DNA of 35,383 nucleotides from an uncultured Eggerthellaceae bacterium. Lineage in GTDB: Bacteria > Actinomycetota > Coriobacteriia > Coriobacteriales > Eggerthellaceae. The DNA is taken from contig CAJOIP010000018.1 of NCBI GenBank assembly GCA_905234785.1, positions 1 to 35,383 on the forward strand, given 5' to 3'. The notes below the pieces were generated by a model. That model ran no database searches and was not told where the DNA came from. It saw nothing but the letters and a program-made list of their open reading frames with translations. A program made the translations under genes and the position numbers. Shown one piece after another: positions 6,634 to 14,851 of this stretch. Within the stretch, counting starts at the first letter, position 1. Each line of letters begins with the position of its first letter.

Positions 6634-8205
6634 TCACTCCCACTCAACCGTTCCCGGCGGTTTGGGGGTCACGTCGTAGACGACGCGGTTCACGCCTGGG
6701 ACCTCGGCAACTATGCGGCTGGAAATCTTGCCCAAGACCTCGTAGGGCAGTTTGGCCCAGTCGGCGGTCATGGCGTCGGTGCTCTCCACTGCGCGCACGA
6801 TGACGGGGCGCTGGTAGGTGCGCTCGTCGCCCATGACGCCGACGCTTCGAATGTCGGGCAGGACGGCGAAGTACTGCCAGCAGCTGTGCTCGGAGTTGCG
6901 CTCGCCGGTCTCGGCGAACAGCCGCGCGTTGTAGGCATCGAGCTCTTCGCGCACGACGGCGTCGGCGTTCTTCAAGATCTCGAGCTTCTCGGGCGTCACG
7001 TCGCCGATGATCCGTATGGCCAGGCCCGGGCCGGGGAAGGGCTGGCGCCACACGATGTGGTCGGGCAGCCCGAGCGCCGTGCCGAGCGCACGCACCTCGT
7101 CCTTGAAGAAATGGTCGAGCGGCTCGATGAGATCGAATGACACGCCTTCGGGAAACGGTATCAGGTTGTGGTGGCTCTTGATGGTCGAGGCCTTGCCGCC
7201 CGTCTTGCGCGCGCCCGACTCGATGATGTCGGGATAGATCGTGCCCTGTGCCAGGAACTTCACACCGCCCGTCTCCTTGGCCACGGCGAAGAACTCTTTC
7301 CAGAACTGCGTGCCGATGATGCGGCGCTTCTGCTCGGGGTCGGTGACGCCCGCCAGCAGCGCCGCGTAGCGCTCCTCGGCATGCACATGCACGAAGTTGA
7401 CGTCGAACTGCTTGGTGAAGACCTCCTCCACCTCTTCGGGCTCGTTCTTGCGCAAAAGCCCGTGGTTCACGAACACACACGTCAGCTGCTTTCCGATGGC
7501 CCGCGCGCAGAGCGCGCCCACCACACTGGAATCAACGCCTCCCGAAAGCCCCAATATAACGCGGTCGCTACCCACCTTGGCGCGCACGTCGTCCACGAGC
7601 GAGTCGATCAGGTTGTCCATGCTCCACGAGGGCTCGAGCCCGCAGACGCCGAACAGAAAGTTCGACAGCATCTGCGTGCCGTAGGTGGTGTGGCGCACTT
7701 CGGGGTGGAACTGCGTCGCGTACAGGTTGCGCTCGGCGCACTCCATAGACGCCACCGGGCACACGGCGGTGCTCGACGTGATGACGAAACCCTCGGGAAC
7801 CTTCGCAACGGAATCGCGGTGGCTCATCCACACGGTCTGCTCGTCGGGGGTGCCATCGAGCAGACGGGAAGGGTAGACGCGCGTTATCGCGGCGGGACCG
7901 TACTCGCCGACTTCGGTGTGGCCCACCACGCCGCCGAGCGTCTTGGCCATGATTTGCTGACCGTAGCAGAAGCCCAGTATCGGCAAACCCAATTCGAAAA
8001 TGGCGGGGTCAAGTTCAGGCGCGTCATCTGCGTATACGCTCGCAGGACCGCCCGACAAGATTATGGCGGACGGATTCTCTGCCGCGATTTCGCTCGCAGG
8101 CGTGTCGCACGGAAGGATTTCCGAATACACGTTGAGGTCGCGAACGCGCCTGGCTATAAGCTGCCCGTACTGGGCTCCGAAATCGAGCACGATGACCTTT
8201 TGCAT
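6634..8205 (-). CDS. guaA: GMP synthase (glutamine-hydrolysing)
   Basis: 523 aa. It converts XMP, ATP and glutamine to GMP, the last step of guanine nucleotide synthesis. The class I amidotransferase domain (1-190) has the nucleophile Cys80 in GFCYGQQ and the His167/Glu169 pair in FHPE. The ATP-pyrophosphatase domain follows, with the PP-loop LSGGVDSSV near 220-228. The C-terminal dimerisation domain contains RQPFPGPGLAIRI and ends in the conserved PPGTVEWE. All catalytic residues are present and the length is normal. GGAGG lies just before the ATG at 8205. Its 3' end matches a short copy at 88-108, which is relevant to a possible insertion site. Confidence 0.98.
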   Translation of the reverse strand: MQKVIVLDFGAQYGQLIARRVRDLNVYSEILPCDTPASEIAAENPSAIILSGGPASVYADDAPELDPAIFELGLPILGFCYGQQIMAKTLGGVVGHTEVGEYGPAAITRVYPSRLLDGTPDEQTVWMSHRDSVAKVPEGFVITSSTAVCPVASMECAERNLYATQFHPEVRHTTYGTQMLSNFLFGVCGLEPSWSMDNLIDSLVDDVRAKVGSDRVILGLSGGVDSSVVGALCARAIGKQLTCVFVNHGLLRKNEPEEVEEVFTKQFDVNFVHVHAEERYAALLAGVTDPEQKRRIIGTQFWKEFFAVAKETGGVKFLAQGTIYPDIIESGARKTGGKASTIKSHHNLIPFPEGVSFDLIEPLDHFFKDEVRALGTALGLPDHIVWRQPFPGPGLAIRIIGDVTPEKLEILKNADAVVREELDAYNARLFAETGERNSEHSCWQYFAVLPDIRSVGVMGDERTYQRPVIVRAVESTDAMTADWAKLPYEVLGKISSRIVAEVPGVNRVVYDVTPKPPGTVEWE

Positions 8206-8285
8206 GAATTCCTCCCGAACGAGCTTCGCGCGAACGCTACCGAGAACGCGTCGTTTGTGGAACGTATCCCGGAGCCGGTTACATT

Positions 8286-9251
8286 TTACCTTCTGCGGTT
8301 TTCTATCTTGTTAAAGACGTATGGCGCAAGAAACACGCCGACGATCACGACGATGAACATCGCGAACAGCTTCGCCCAGTTATAGGGCATAATCGCCTTG
8401 AATACGATGTCGGTAGCCACATAGGCAATGCCGACGAGCACGACGCTCACGACGGCGCGGATGATGCGGGAGCGCATGTCGAGCCCTTCGGTCGAGAACC
8501 CGACGAAGCGTCGCTCGAGCACCCAGGCAATGGAGAGCCCCGCCACGATGCCGGCAGCCTCGAAGCTGCCCTTCTGCATGGTGACGGGGTCGACCAGCAG
8601 CGTTCCGTTCACGTAATCGAGCGGATAGGGCTTCACGAGCACGACGATGATCGAAGCGACGCTCAGCGCGAGGACGACGACCATGACCACGATGTCCTTG
8701 TTATGGCCGGGCATGAGCGCGTCGTAGCGGTCGATCCAGTTGAAGAACGCCTGCACGAGCCCGATCATGATAATGGCGATGAGCAACCCGACGACCACGT
8801 CTTGCGGCGTGTGCACGCCGAGGAAATTGCGTGAGAACATCATGAGCACGATGACGATGACGCACACGACGGTGATCCACTTGTGCTTCTTGCGCGCGAG
8901 CCACGCGAAGCTGCCGAGCGACGTGGCGGTGCCGCAGGTGTGACCGCTCGGGAACGAATAGCCACCTGCGCCCTCAATCGCCGACTCGGCGGGGATTATG
9001 GCTGCATCGCGCACCCAGGGCCTGTACACGCAGGCGATGTTCTTGATGAGCTGGCTGACGAAATTCCCAGCACCGAAAGCCATGAAAGCGAACTGGCCCG
9101 CCCGTTTGTCGATGCACCAGTACACCAGCAGCACAAGCGCGACGAGGGCAGGTCCGTCGCCGATATACGACAGGTACACGAAGAATTGCTCGGCAAAACC
9201 CGGAGCCCCTTCGCGCAGGTTCTGCAAGAACAACAAGTAACTGATATCCAA
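8286..9251 (-). CDS. PAP2-family membrane phosphatase
   Basis: 321-aa membrane protein with the three-part phosphatidic acid phosphatase type 2 signature: K-x6-RP (KNIACVYRP), PSGH (YSFPSGHTCGTATS) and SR-x5-H-x3-D (SRNFLGVHTPQDV). Several hydrophobic helices surround and follow these motifs. The family dephosphorylates lipid phosphates or undecaprenyl pyrophosphate at the outer face of the membrane; the substrate here is unknown. I prefer TTG 9251, which has GGAGGT four bases upstream. An in-frame ATG at 9281 has SD-like sequence touching it, a poor spacing. guaA follows after 80 bp on the same strand and may be co-transcribed. Confidence 0.88.
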   Translation of the reverse strand: MDISYLLFLQNLREGAPGFAEQFFVYLSYIGDGPALVALVLLVYWCIDKRAGQFAFMAFGAGNFVSQLIKNIACVYRPWVRDAAIIPAESAIEGAGGYSFPSGHTCGTATSLGSFAWLARKKHKWITVVCVIVIVLMMFSRNFLGVHTPQDVVVGLLIAIIMIGLVQAFFNWIDRYDALMPGHNKDIVVMVVVLALSVASIIVVLVKPYPLDYVNGTLLVDPVTMQKGSFEAAGIVAGLSIAWVLERRFVGFSTEGLDMRSRIIRAVVSVVLVGIAYVATDIVFKAIMPYNWAKLFAMFIVVIVGVFLAPYVFNKIENRRR

Positions 9252-9457
9252 AACGACCTCCAAACAAACGAACCTGAACATCCTACCGCATAAGGGATTC
9301 TTGGGGCCGCGTTTTGAAAGATAGCCACATCAATTCGATTGGCGTTTTCGTGCATAGGCGTGTAAACCTGATCAAACAGGACTATCATTCGCAGCACACG
9401 AGTGGCATCTATGGCCGTTGCTCGTTAAAGACTGCGAGTCATGAAAGGAATACGACG

Positions 9458-9736
9458 ATGGCTAAAGATACCAACATTGCGAAGATCGAAGAGCATCGTG
9501 CGGAAATCGACGCGATCGACCGCAAGATCGTGCAGCTCCTCAACGAGCGCGCCATGCATTCGCTGCAGATCCGCGATCTGAAGCCCGGCGCGAAGATGGG
9601 CCTGTACGATCCGCGCCGCGAAGAGGAAATCCTCCAGAAGGTTGGAAAGCTCAACGAAGGGCCGCTGTACAGCGAGCACCTGCGCGAGATTTACACGACC
9701 ATCTTGAAAGTGATGAAGGAGGCGCCCTCGCTATGA
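9458..9736 (+). CDS. Chorismate mutase (AroQ type)
   Basis: 92 aa, all-helical AroQ-class chorismate mutase, which converts chorismate to prephenate in tyrosine and phenylalanine synthesis. The first helix has the family pattern HRAEIDAIDRKIVQLLNERAM, followed by RDPRR-like YDPRREEEILQKV and a C-terminal helix. ATG 9458 has GAAAGGAA (9443-9450) upstream; the frame is open further upstream but that sequence is not family-like. The stop overlaps the start of the next gene (ATGA at 9733-9736). In some Firmicutes the two activities are fused in one protein, so the pair probably acts as a functional and possibly physical unit. Confidence 0.9.
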   Translation: MAKDTNIAKIEEHRAEIDAIDRKIVQLLNERAMHSLQIRDLKPGAKMGLYDPRREEEILQKVGKLNEGPLYSEHLREIYTTILKVMKEAPSL

Positions 9737-10533
9737 GTGAGAAGAAATACCCGACGCTTCCCGACCTGGGAACGCGCACGGACGAAATCGAGATTTACGC
9801 CGGTCCGTGCTCAGTCGAATCCGAAGAGCAGTTCAACGAGGTCGCCGAGACGATAGCGTCGCTCGGGCTTCGATGGGTGCGCGGCGGAGCGTTCAAGCCC
9901 CGCACGAACCCGCACTCGTTCCAAGGTTTGGGCGAAGAGGCCCTGCAGATCATGCAGGCCGGTGGCGAGAAATACGGCTTGAAGACGCTCACCGAGGTCA
10001 TGGATTCCGAGCATATCAGCCTGGTGCAGCGCTACTGCGACGGCATCCAGGTGGGCGCGCGCAACTTCCAGAACTTCAGCCTGCTGAAGAACATCGGCAT
10101 CGCCACGGCGAAGACGGGCACGATGGTGCTGTTCAAGCGCGGTTTTGCCGGCACCATCGCAGAGTGGCTCGCGGCTACCGAGTACATCACCCAGTGCGGA
10201 AACGACAACGTGGTGCTCTGCGAGCGCGGCCTGCGCACGTTCGAGACGGCTACGCGCTTCACACTCGACATCAGCGCGGTTCCCGTTATCCACAAGCAAT
10301 CGCTGTTCCCGATTTGCATCGACGTGTCGCATCCTGCCGGCCAGCGCGACCTGGTGCCGTCGCTCGCCAAGGCCGCCGTCGCAGCTGGCGCCGACTCCAT
10401 CATGATCGAGGTGCACCCCGATCCGGCAGTCGCCCTTTCGGACGGCGCGCAGCAGCTCACGCCCGAGCAGTTCGCAAAGCTCGTCGGCGAGTTGCGCGAA
10501 ATCGCCGCAGTACTGGGCAAGAAGATCGTCTAG
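9733..10533 (+). CDS. aroF: 3-deoxy-7-phosphoheptulonate synthase (AroA-beta type)
   Basis: 266 aa. It condenses phosphoenolpyruvate and erythrose-4-phosphate, the first step of the shikimate pathway. This is the short KDO8P-synthase-like (type I-beta) form: YAGPCSVES near residue 22, GGAFKPRTNPHSFQGLG, the metal/PEP site motifs MVLFKRGF and DVSHPAGQRDLV, and IEVHPDPAVALSDGAQ. There is no added regulatory domain, so feedback control may come through the chorismate mutase encoded just upstream, with which it overlaps by four bases. The gene symbol is the usual one for this subclass and other symbols are in use. A strong terminator follows. Confidence 0.95.
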   Translation: MSEKKYPTLPDLGTRTDEIEIYAGPCSVESEEQFNEVAETIASLGLRWVRGGAFKPRTNPHSFQGLGEEALQIMQAGGEKYGLKTLTEVMDSEHISLVQRYCDGIQVGARNFQNFSLLKNIGIATAKTGTMVLFKRGFAGTIAEWLAATEYITQCGNDNVVLCERGLRTFETATRFTLDISAVPVIHKQSLFPICIDVSHPAGQRDLVPSLAKAAVAAGADSIMIEVHPDPAVALSDGAQQLTPEQFAKLVGELREIAAVLGKKIV

Positions 10534-10557
10534 GCTGCGTCAAACAGTCAGCGGCTT

Positions 10558-10588
10558 ATAAGCGCCCCGTTAATCGGGGCGCTTATTC
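10558..10588 (+). terminator. Rho-independent terminator after DAHP synthase
   Basis: A perfect 12-bp stem (ATAAGCGCCCCG at 10558-10569, complement at 10575-10586) encloses the loop TTAAT, with a short T-rich tail after it. It ends the chorismate mutase-DAHP synthase operon and separates it from the suf genes. Confidence 0.85.
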
Positions 10589-10670
10589 GTTTCGAGGTTG
10601 TTTTCGAGAATACAGCACGTTTAGTCATATACTGAACCGATAACGAGAAGACAAGACGAGACGAGGGACA

Positions 10671-11447
10671 ATGCTTGAATTGAAGAACCTGGTGTTCGAA
10701 GTGCCCGTTAAGGAAGGTGCTTCGGAAACCAAGCGCATCATCGATAACCTGTCGCTGACGATACCGGATGATTCGTTCACGGTCATCACCGGCCCGAACG
10801 GCGGCGGCAAGTCGACGCTCGCCAAGCTCATCATGGGCATCGAGCAGGCGACGAGCGGTCAGATCCTGCTCGACGGGCAAGACATCGCCGGAATGCCTAT
10901 CTCCGAACGCGCGAACCTCGGCATTGGGTACGGTTTCCAGCAACCTGCGCGCTTCAAGGGCATGAAGGTGAAAAAACTTCTCGAGATTGCCGCTGGCAAG
11001 AAGCTTCCGATGCTGTCATGCAACGAGTACCTGGCAAAGGTGGGCCTGTGCTCTGCCGATTGGCTGACGCGCGAGGTCGACAAGAACCTTTCGGGCGGCG
11101 AGGTGAAGCGCATCGAAATTGCCACCATGCTCGCGCGCAACCCGAAGCTGGCCATTTACGACGAGCCCGAAGCCGGCATTGACCTTTGGAGCTTCGACCG
11201 TCTGACGGAAACGTTCCGTTCCATCCACGACGCAGGCGACGGCCATTCGATCATCATCATCTCGCACCAAGAAAGGCTCATCCGCCTTGCCGACACCATC
11301 GTGCTGCTGCAAAACGGTCGCGTCGAAGCCACGGGAACGCCTGACGAGATCATGCCCGAGCTCGGATTAGCCCGGAAGGGCATGACGGGCTGTGCGCTCA
11401 CAGAGCCCACGCGCCTGCATATCACCGAAATACCCACGACCTGCTAA
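10671..11447 (+). CDS. sufC: Fe-S assembly ATPase SufC (SMS/SUF type)
   Basis: 258-aa ABC-type ATPase without membrane segments. Walker A is GPNGGGKST (41-49), the ABC signature is LSGGEVKRIE (near 143), Walker B is IYDEPEAGID and the switch histidine is in IIISHQ. The DEPEAGID sequence and the lack of permease partners match SufC, which drives conformational change in the SufB scaffold for iron-sulfur cluster assembly. It is followed by a SufB-like gene only. With no sufS, sufU or sufD adjacent, it resembles the minimal two-gene SMS system of anaerobes and archaea. A -10-like TATACT lies at 10628-10633, without a convincing -35. Confidence 0.9.
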   Translation: MLELKNLVFEVPVKEGASETKRIIDNLSLTIPDDSFTVITGPNGGGKSTLAKLIMGIEQATSGQILLDGQDIAGMPISERANLGIGYGFQQPARFKGMKVKKLLEIAAGKKLPMLSCNEYLAKVGLCSADWLTREVDKNLSGGEVKRIEIATMLARNPKLAIYDEPEAGIDLWSFDRLTETFRSIHDAGDGHSIIIISHQERLIRLADTIVLLQNGRVEATGTPDEIMPELGLARKGMTGCALTEPTRLHITEIPTTC

Positions 11448-11448
11448 T

Positions 11449-11475
11449 AATCAATTTCCTCCGAGGAAATTGATT
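11449..11475. promoter_or_regulatory. 27-bp palindrome between sufC and sufB
   Basis: AATCAATTTCCTC (11449-11461) and its exact complement (11463-11475) flank a single C. It starts just after the sufC stop and ends seven bases before the sufB SD (AAGAGGA). There is no T-tract, so it is not a standard terminator. It could be an operator or an RNA hairpin that tunes sufB translation or mRNA decay. Confidence 0.7.
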
Positions 11476-11493
11476 CGCAAGAAAGAGGAAATC

Positions 11494-12423
11494 ATGGCAG
11501 TCGACCTTTCCCCCATCGACGAGAGCCTGCTGGCTACCATCGCGAACATACACGGCATGCCGAAAGGCGCCTTCAACATCCGTCGCGACGGCGAGCTCGT
11601 CGAGCGCCATAATTCGGCCTATATCGAGATTTCCACGAAGAAGGACAATCCGGGCATCGACATCACGGTGAAGCCCGGCACGAAGGGCGAATCGGTGTTC
11701 ATCCCGGTCATCGTCACGCAATCGGGGCTGAAAGACGTCGTGTACAACACCTTCTACATCGGCGACGATTGCGATATCGAGATCATCGCCGGATGCGGCA
11801 TTCACAATTCGAGCCATGCGGCAAGCGAGCATGACGGCATTCACACGTTCCATATCGGCAAGAACAGCCGCATCAAGTACATCGAGAAACACTACGGTGA
11901 AGGCGAGGGCACGGGCGATCGCATCCTGAACCCGACAACCAACGTGTACATGGATGAGAACTCGTACTGCGAGATGGAAATGCTGCAGTTGCGCGGGGTG
12001 ACGTCCACCGTGCGCGACACGAACGCGAAGCTGGCGGACGGTGCGAAGCTCGTGCTGACCGAGCGCTTGCTCACGCACGACGAGCAAACCGCCGAATCGA
12101 ACGTGGTTATCGAGCTCGAAGGCGAGGATTCGAGCGTTCAGGTCATCTCGCGCTCGGTTGCCCAGGACAAGTCGGTGCAGGTCTTCAGCCCGCTCGTCGT
12201 CGGAAAGGCGGCGTGCCGCGGACACGTGCAATGCGATGCGATCATCATGGGCGATGCCCGCGTGAAGTCGGTTCCGGCCATCGAAGCGGTTTCCCCCGAC
12301 GCCATACTCATGCATGAAGCCGCTATCGGGAAAATCGCGGGCGAGCAGATCACGAAGCTCATGACGCTCGGCCTCACCGAAGAAGAAGCCGAGCAGGAGA
12401 TTCTCGACGACTTCCTGAGCTAA
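11494..12423 (+). CDS. sufB: Fe-S assembly scaffold SufB/SufD family (SMS type)
   Basis: 309 aa, matching the SufB/SufD beta-helix core and shorter than the full-length SufB of the larger operons. Typical features are VVYNTFYIGDDCDIEIIAG, the KYIEKHYGEG region, SRSVAQDKSVQVFSPLVVG, CRGHVQCDAIIMGDARV and the C-terminal HEAAIGKIAGEQITKLMTLGL followed by EAEQEI. SufB accepts sulfur and iron and builds clusters with SufC. ATG 11494 has AAGAGGAA eight to ten bases upstream; the longer open frame overlaps sufC and the palindrome. Together with sufC it looks like a two-gene SMS-type machine. Confidence 0.9.
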   Translation: MAVDLSPIDESLLATIANIHGMPKGAFNIRRDGELVERHNSAYIEISTKKDNPGIDITVKPGTKGESVFIPVIVTQSGLKDVVYNTFYIGDDCDIEIIAGCGIHNSSHAASEHDGIHTFHIGKNSRIKYIEKHYGEGEGTGDRILNPTTNVYMDENSYCEMEMLQLRGVTSTVRDTNAKLADGAKLVLTERLLTHDEQTAESNVVIELEGEDSSVQVISRSVAQDKSVQVFSPLVVGKAACRGHVQCDAIIMGDARVKSVPAIEAVSPDAILMHEAAIGKIAGEQITKLMTLGLTEEEAEQEILDDFLS

Positions 12424-12459
12424 CCGCCAATCCCTGATATCATTCGAAACGAGCAGCAT

Positions 12460-12525
12460 CGTAGGGGCGAGATTCATCGCACCAGCCAGCTGTGGTAGAC
12501 GGGCGCGATGAATTGCGCCCCTACG
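12460..12525. repeat. REP-like inverted pair upstream of ilvB
   Basis: Two 21-nt arms (12460-12480 and 12505-12525) are inverted complements with two mismatches, starting CGTAGGGGCG and ending CGCCCCTACG, around a 24-nt centre. Each arm can also fold on itself (GGGCGC/GCGCCC in the right arm). This nested arrangement fits a REP doublet or small MITE. GTAGGGGCG-type repeats occur in many bacterial genomes. It sits in the ilvB leader, so it might also act as a hairpin in that transcript. Confidence 0.7.
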
Positions 12526-12558
12526 GGTTTTGAGACAAGGGGACGAAGAGAAGCCGAC

Positions 12559-14301
12559 ATGGGAGCCAAGAAGGAAATCCGCACGCTAACCGGCGCGCAA
12601 GCCGTCATTGCCTCGCTCGAGGCCGAAGGCGTCACGTACGTGTTCGGTTACCCGGGCGGTCAGGCTATCCAGATGTACGACGCCTTATACGATTCTGCGC
12701 AGCTCAAGCACGTGCTCGCTCGGCACGAGCAAGGCGCTGTGCACGAAGCCGACGGCTACGCCCGCGCAACGGGCAACGTTGGCGTTGCCATGGTCACGAG
12801 CGGCCCGGGAGCGACGAATGCGGTGACGGGCATTGCCACAGCCTATATGGACTCCGTTCCGCTGGTGGTCGTTTCAGGACAGGTGCCGCGTTCGGTCATC
12901 GGCACCGATTCGTTCCAGGAATCCGATATCGTCGGCATCACCATGCCGGTGGTGAAGCACAGCTACCTTGTGAAATCCGCTGGCGAGATTGCGCGCACGT
13001 TCAAGGAGGCGTTCCACATCGCACGGACCGGAAGGCCGGGGCCTGTGCTCATCGACGTTCCTTCCGATGTCGCGGCCGAGACGGTTGCGTTTTCGTATCC
13101 CGAGACGGTGAACATCCCCTCGTACAAGCCCACGTACAAGGGAAACGCCCGTCAAGTCCGGGCAGCTGCGAAGCTCATCCGCGAGTCTTCCCAGCCCGTC
13201 CTGTATGTCGGTGGCGGCGTCATCGCATCGGGCGCCTCTAAGCTCGTATGCCGCCTTATGCGCGATTACCGCATCCCCGCAGTTACCACGCTCATGGCGA
13301 AGGGCGCAATTCCGGCGACTGAAGAGCTGTATTTCGGACCGGTGGGCATGCACGGCTCGAAATACGCGAACCGGGCTCTGAACCGCTCCGACCTCATCAT
13401 CTCGGTGGGTGCCCGTTTTTCCGACCGCGTAACGGGCAGGCCCGACACGTTCGCGCCTAACGCACGCGTCATTCACATCGACATCGACCCTGCCGAAATC
13501 GGCAAGGTCCGGGCCGCCCAGGTGCCCATCGTGGGCGATGCGGCAACGGTGCTCGAAAGCCTGCTCGCCGAGCTTGGCTCAAGCGAGTCCAGGCCCGATA
13601 CGCAGGCGTGGGTTGAAGACGTGTTGGCATGGCGCGAAGAATATCCCATTCTTCTGAACGGCGCCGACGCGTACCCCGGCCTCATCGTTCCCGAAGTGGC
13701 GCTGCAGATCCTTTCCGGCATGCTCGATCCGCACGAGTCGATCGTCGTCACCGAAGTGGGGCAGAACCAGATGTGGGCGGCGCAGTTCATCGACCGTTGC
13801 GAACCACGGACGTTCTTGTCATCGGGCGGCCTCGGCACGATGGGCTTCGGTCTTCCCGCTTCCATCGGCGCTGCGCTCGCGTTTCCCGAAAAGCAGGTCG
13901 TGCTCATAGCCGGAGACGGGTCGCTGCAGATGAACAGCCAGGAAATGGCGACTGCCGCCGTTAACGGCGCCGCTGTTAAAGTCGTCGTGCTCGACAACCG
14001 CTCGCTCGGCATGGTGCGCCAGTGGCAGAAGCTGTTCTACGATGGCCGCTATAGCGCAACCGAGCTTGAGGATAACCCCGATTTCGTTAAGCTCGCCGAG
14101 GCGTATTCGTGGAAAGCCGAACGCGTCGATAAACCCGAACAGGTGCGGAAGGCGTTCGAACGCATGCTGAAGGCGGATGGCCCGTACCTCATCGACATGC
14201 GCATCGACCGCGAGCAAAGCGTGTTTCCCATGGTGCCTTCGGGTGCGAGCCTCGCCGAGGCCATCGGCGCCGTTGGCGACGCTCACGTGAAAGAGGCCTA
14301 A
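12559..14301 (+). CDS. ilvB: Acetolactate synthase, large subunit
   Basis: 580-aa thiamine diphosphate enzyme that forms acetolactate or acetohydroxybutyrate, the first common step of branched-chain amino acid synthesis. The N-terminal PYR domain has VFGYPGGQAIQMYDAL and the catalytic Glu in LARHEQGAVHEADGYARA. The central FAD-binding region is present. The C-terminal domain has the ThDP motif GDGSLQMNSQEMATA through VLDNRSLGMVRQWQ. The length is typical. ATG 12559 lies 27 bases after an AAGGGGAC stretch, with only a modest purine-rich SD (GAAGAGAAG). The small subunit follows after one base. Confidence 0.97.
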   Translation: MGAKKEIRTLTGAQAVIASLEAEGVTYVFGYPGGQAIQMYDALYDSAQLKHVLARHEQGAVHEADGYARATGNVGVAMVTSGPGATNAVTGIATAYMDSVPLVVVSGQVPRSVIGTDSFQESDIVGITMPVVKHSYLVKSAGEIARTFKEAFHIARTGRPGPVLIDVPSDVAAETVAFSYPETVNIPSYKPTYKGNARQVRAAAKLIRESSQPVLYVGGGVIASGASKLVCRLMRDYRIPAVTTLMAKGAIPATEELYFGPVGMHGSKYANRALNRSDLIISVGARFSDRVTGRPDTFAPNARVIHIDIDPAEIGKVRAAQVPIVGDAATVLESLLAELGSSESRPDTQAWVEDVLAWREEYPILLNGADAYPGLIVPEVALQILSGMLDPHESIVVTEVGQNQMWAAQFIDRCEPRTFLSSGGLGTMGFGLPASIGAALAFPEKQVVLIAGDGSLQMNSQEMATAAVNGAAVKVVVLDNRSLGMVRQWQKLFYDGRYSATELEDNPDFVKLAEAYSWKAERVDKPEQVRKAFERMLKADGPYLIDMRIDREQSVFPMVPSGASLAEAIGAVGDAHVKEA

Positions 14302-14302
14302 C

Positions 14303-14797
14303 ATGAACGAGAACAAGCATGTGCTGTCGGTCCTGGTCGAAAACAAGTCGGGTGTGCTCTCGCGCGTGATCGGGCTCATTTCAAGGCGTGGTTTCAACAT
14401 CGATTCGCTGTCGGTGGGCCCGACTGAGGATTCGTCGCGTTCCCGCATCACCATCATCGTCGATGCCGATACGGAGGCATACGAGCAGATCGTCAAGCAA
14501 TTGAACAAGCTCGTGTGCGTGCACAAGCTCCAAGACCTCACCAACGACGCCTACATCGAACGCGAGCTCGTGCTGTTCAAGGTGAACGCGCCTGCAGAGC
14601 GCCGCAGCGAAGTCGTCGAGGTGGCGAACCTGTTCCGCGCGAACATCGTCGACGTGGGCGCGACGTCGCTGACCATCGAGGCGACTGGCTCTCAGAGCAA
14701 GCTTCAAGGCCTCGAGGACCTTCTCGCGGCATATGGCATCAAGGAAATCACCCGCACGGGCAAAATAGCCATCTCCCGAAACTCCAAGGAAGCGTAA
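14303..14797 (+). CDS. ilvN: Acetolactate synthase, regulatory small subunit
   Basis: 164 aa. An N-terminal ACT domain (HVLSVLVENKSGVLSRVIGL, then RRGFNIDSLSVGPTED) is followed by a conserved C-terminal domain (ERELVLFKVNAPAERRSEV through ATGSQSKLQGLEDLL). It binds the large subunit, raises its activity and confers valine feedback inhibition. The ATG lies one base after the ilvB stop, so the two are translationally coupled. The length is normal for the family (also called IlvH). Confidence 0.97.
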   Translation: MNENKHVLSVLVENKSGVLSRVIGLISRRGFNIDSLSVGPTEDSSRSRITIIVDADTEAYEQIVKQLNKLVCVHKLQDLTNDAYIERELVLFKVNAPAERRSEVVEVANLFRANIVDVGATSLTIEATGSQSKLQGLEDLLAAYGIKEITRTGKIAISRNSKEA

Positions 14798-14798
14798 A

Positions 14799-14846
14799 CG
14801 CCCTTTTGCTACGATGGTCGCGTCGATGCAACCGTTTGAAAGGGCG
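14799..14846 (+). promoter_or_regulatory. serA leader: extended -10 and SD-covering inverted repeat
   Basis: TGCTACGAT at 14807-14815 resembles an extended -10, placing a start near 14822. CGCCCTTT (14799-14806) is complementary to AAAGGGCG (14839-14846), which contains the serA SD seven bases before the ATG. In a transcript reading through from ilvN, this pairing could mask the SD; in one starting at the local promoter, the left arm would be absent. The loop is long (32 nt), so the hairpin is uncertain. Confidence 0.35.
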
Positions 14847-14851
14847 CAGCC

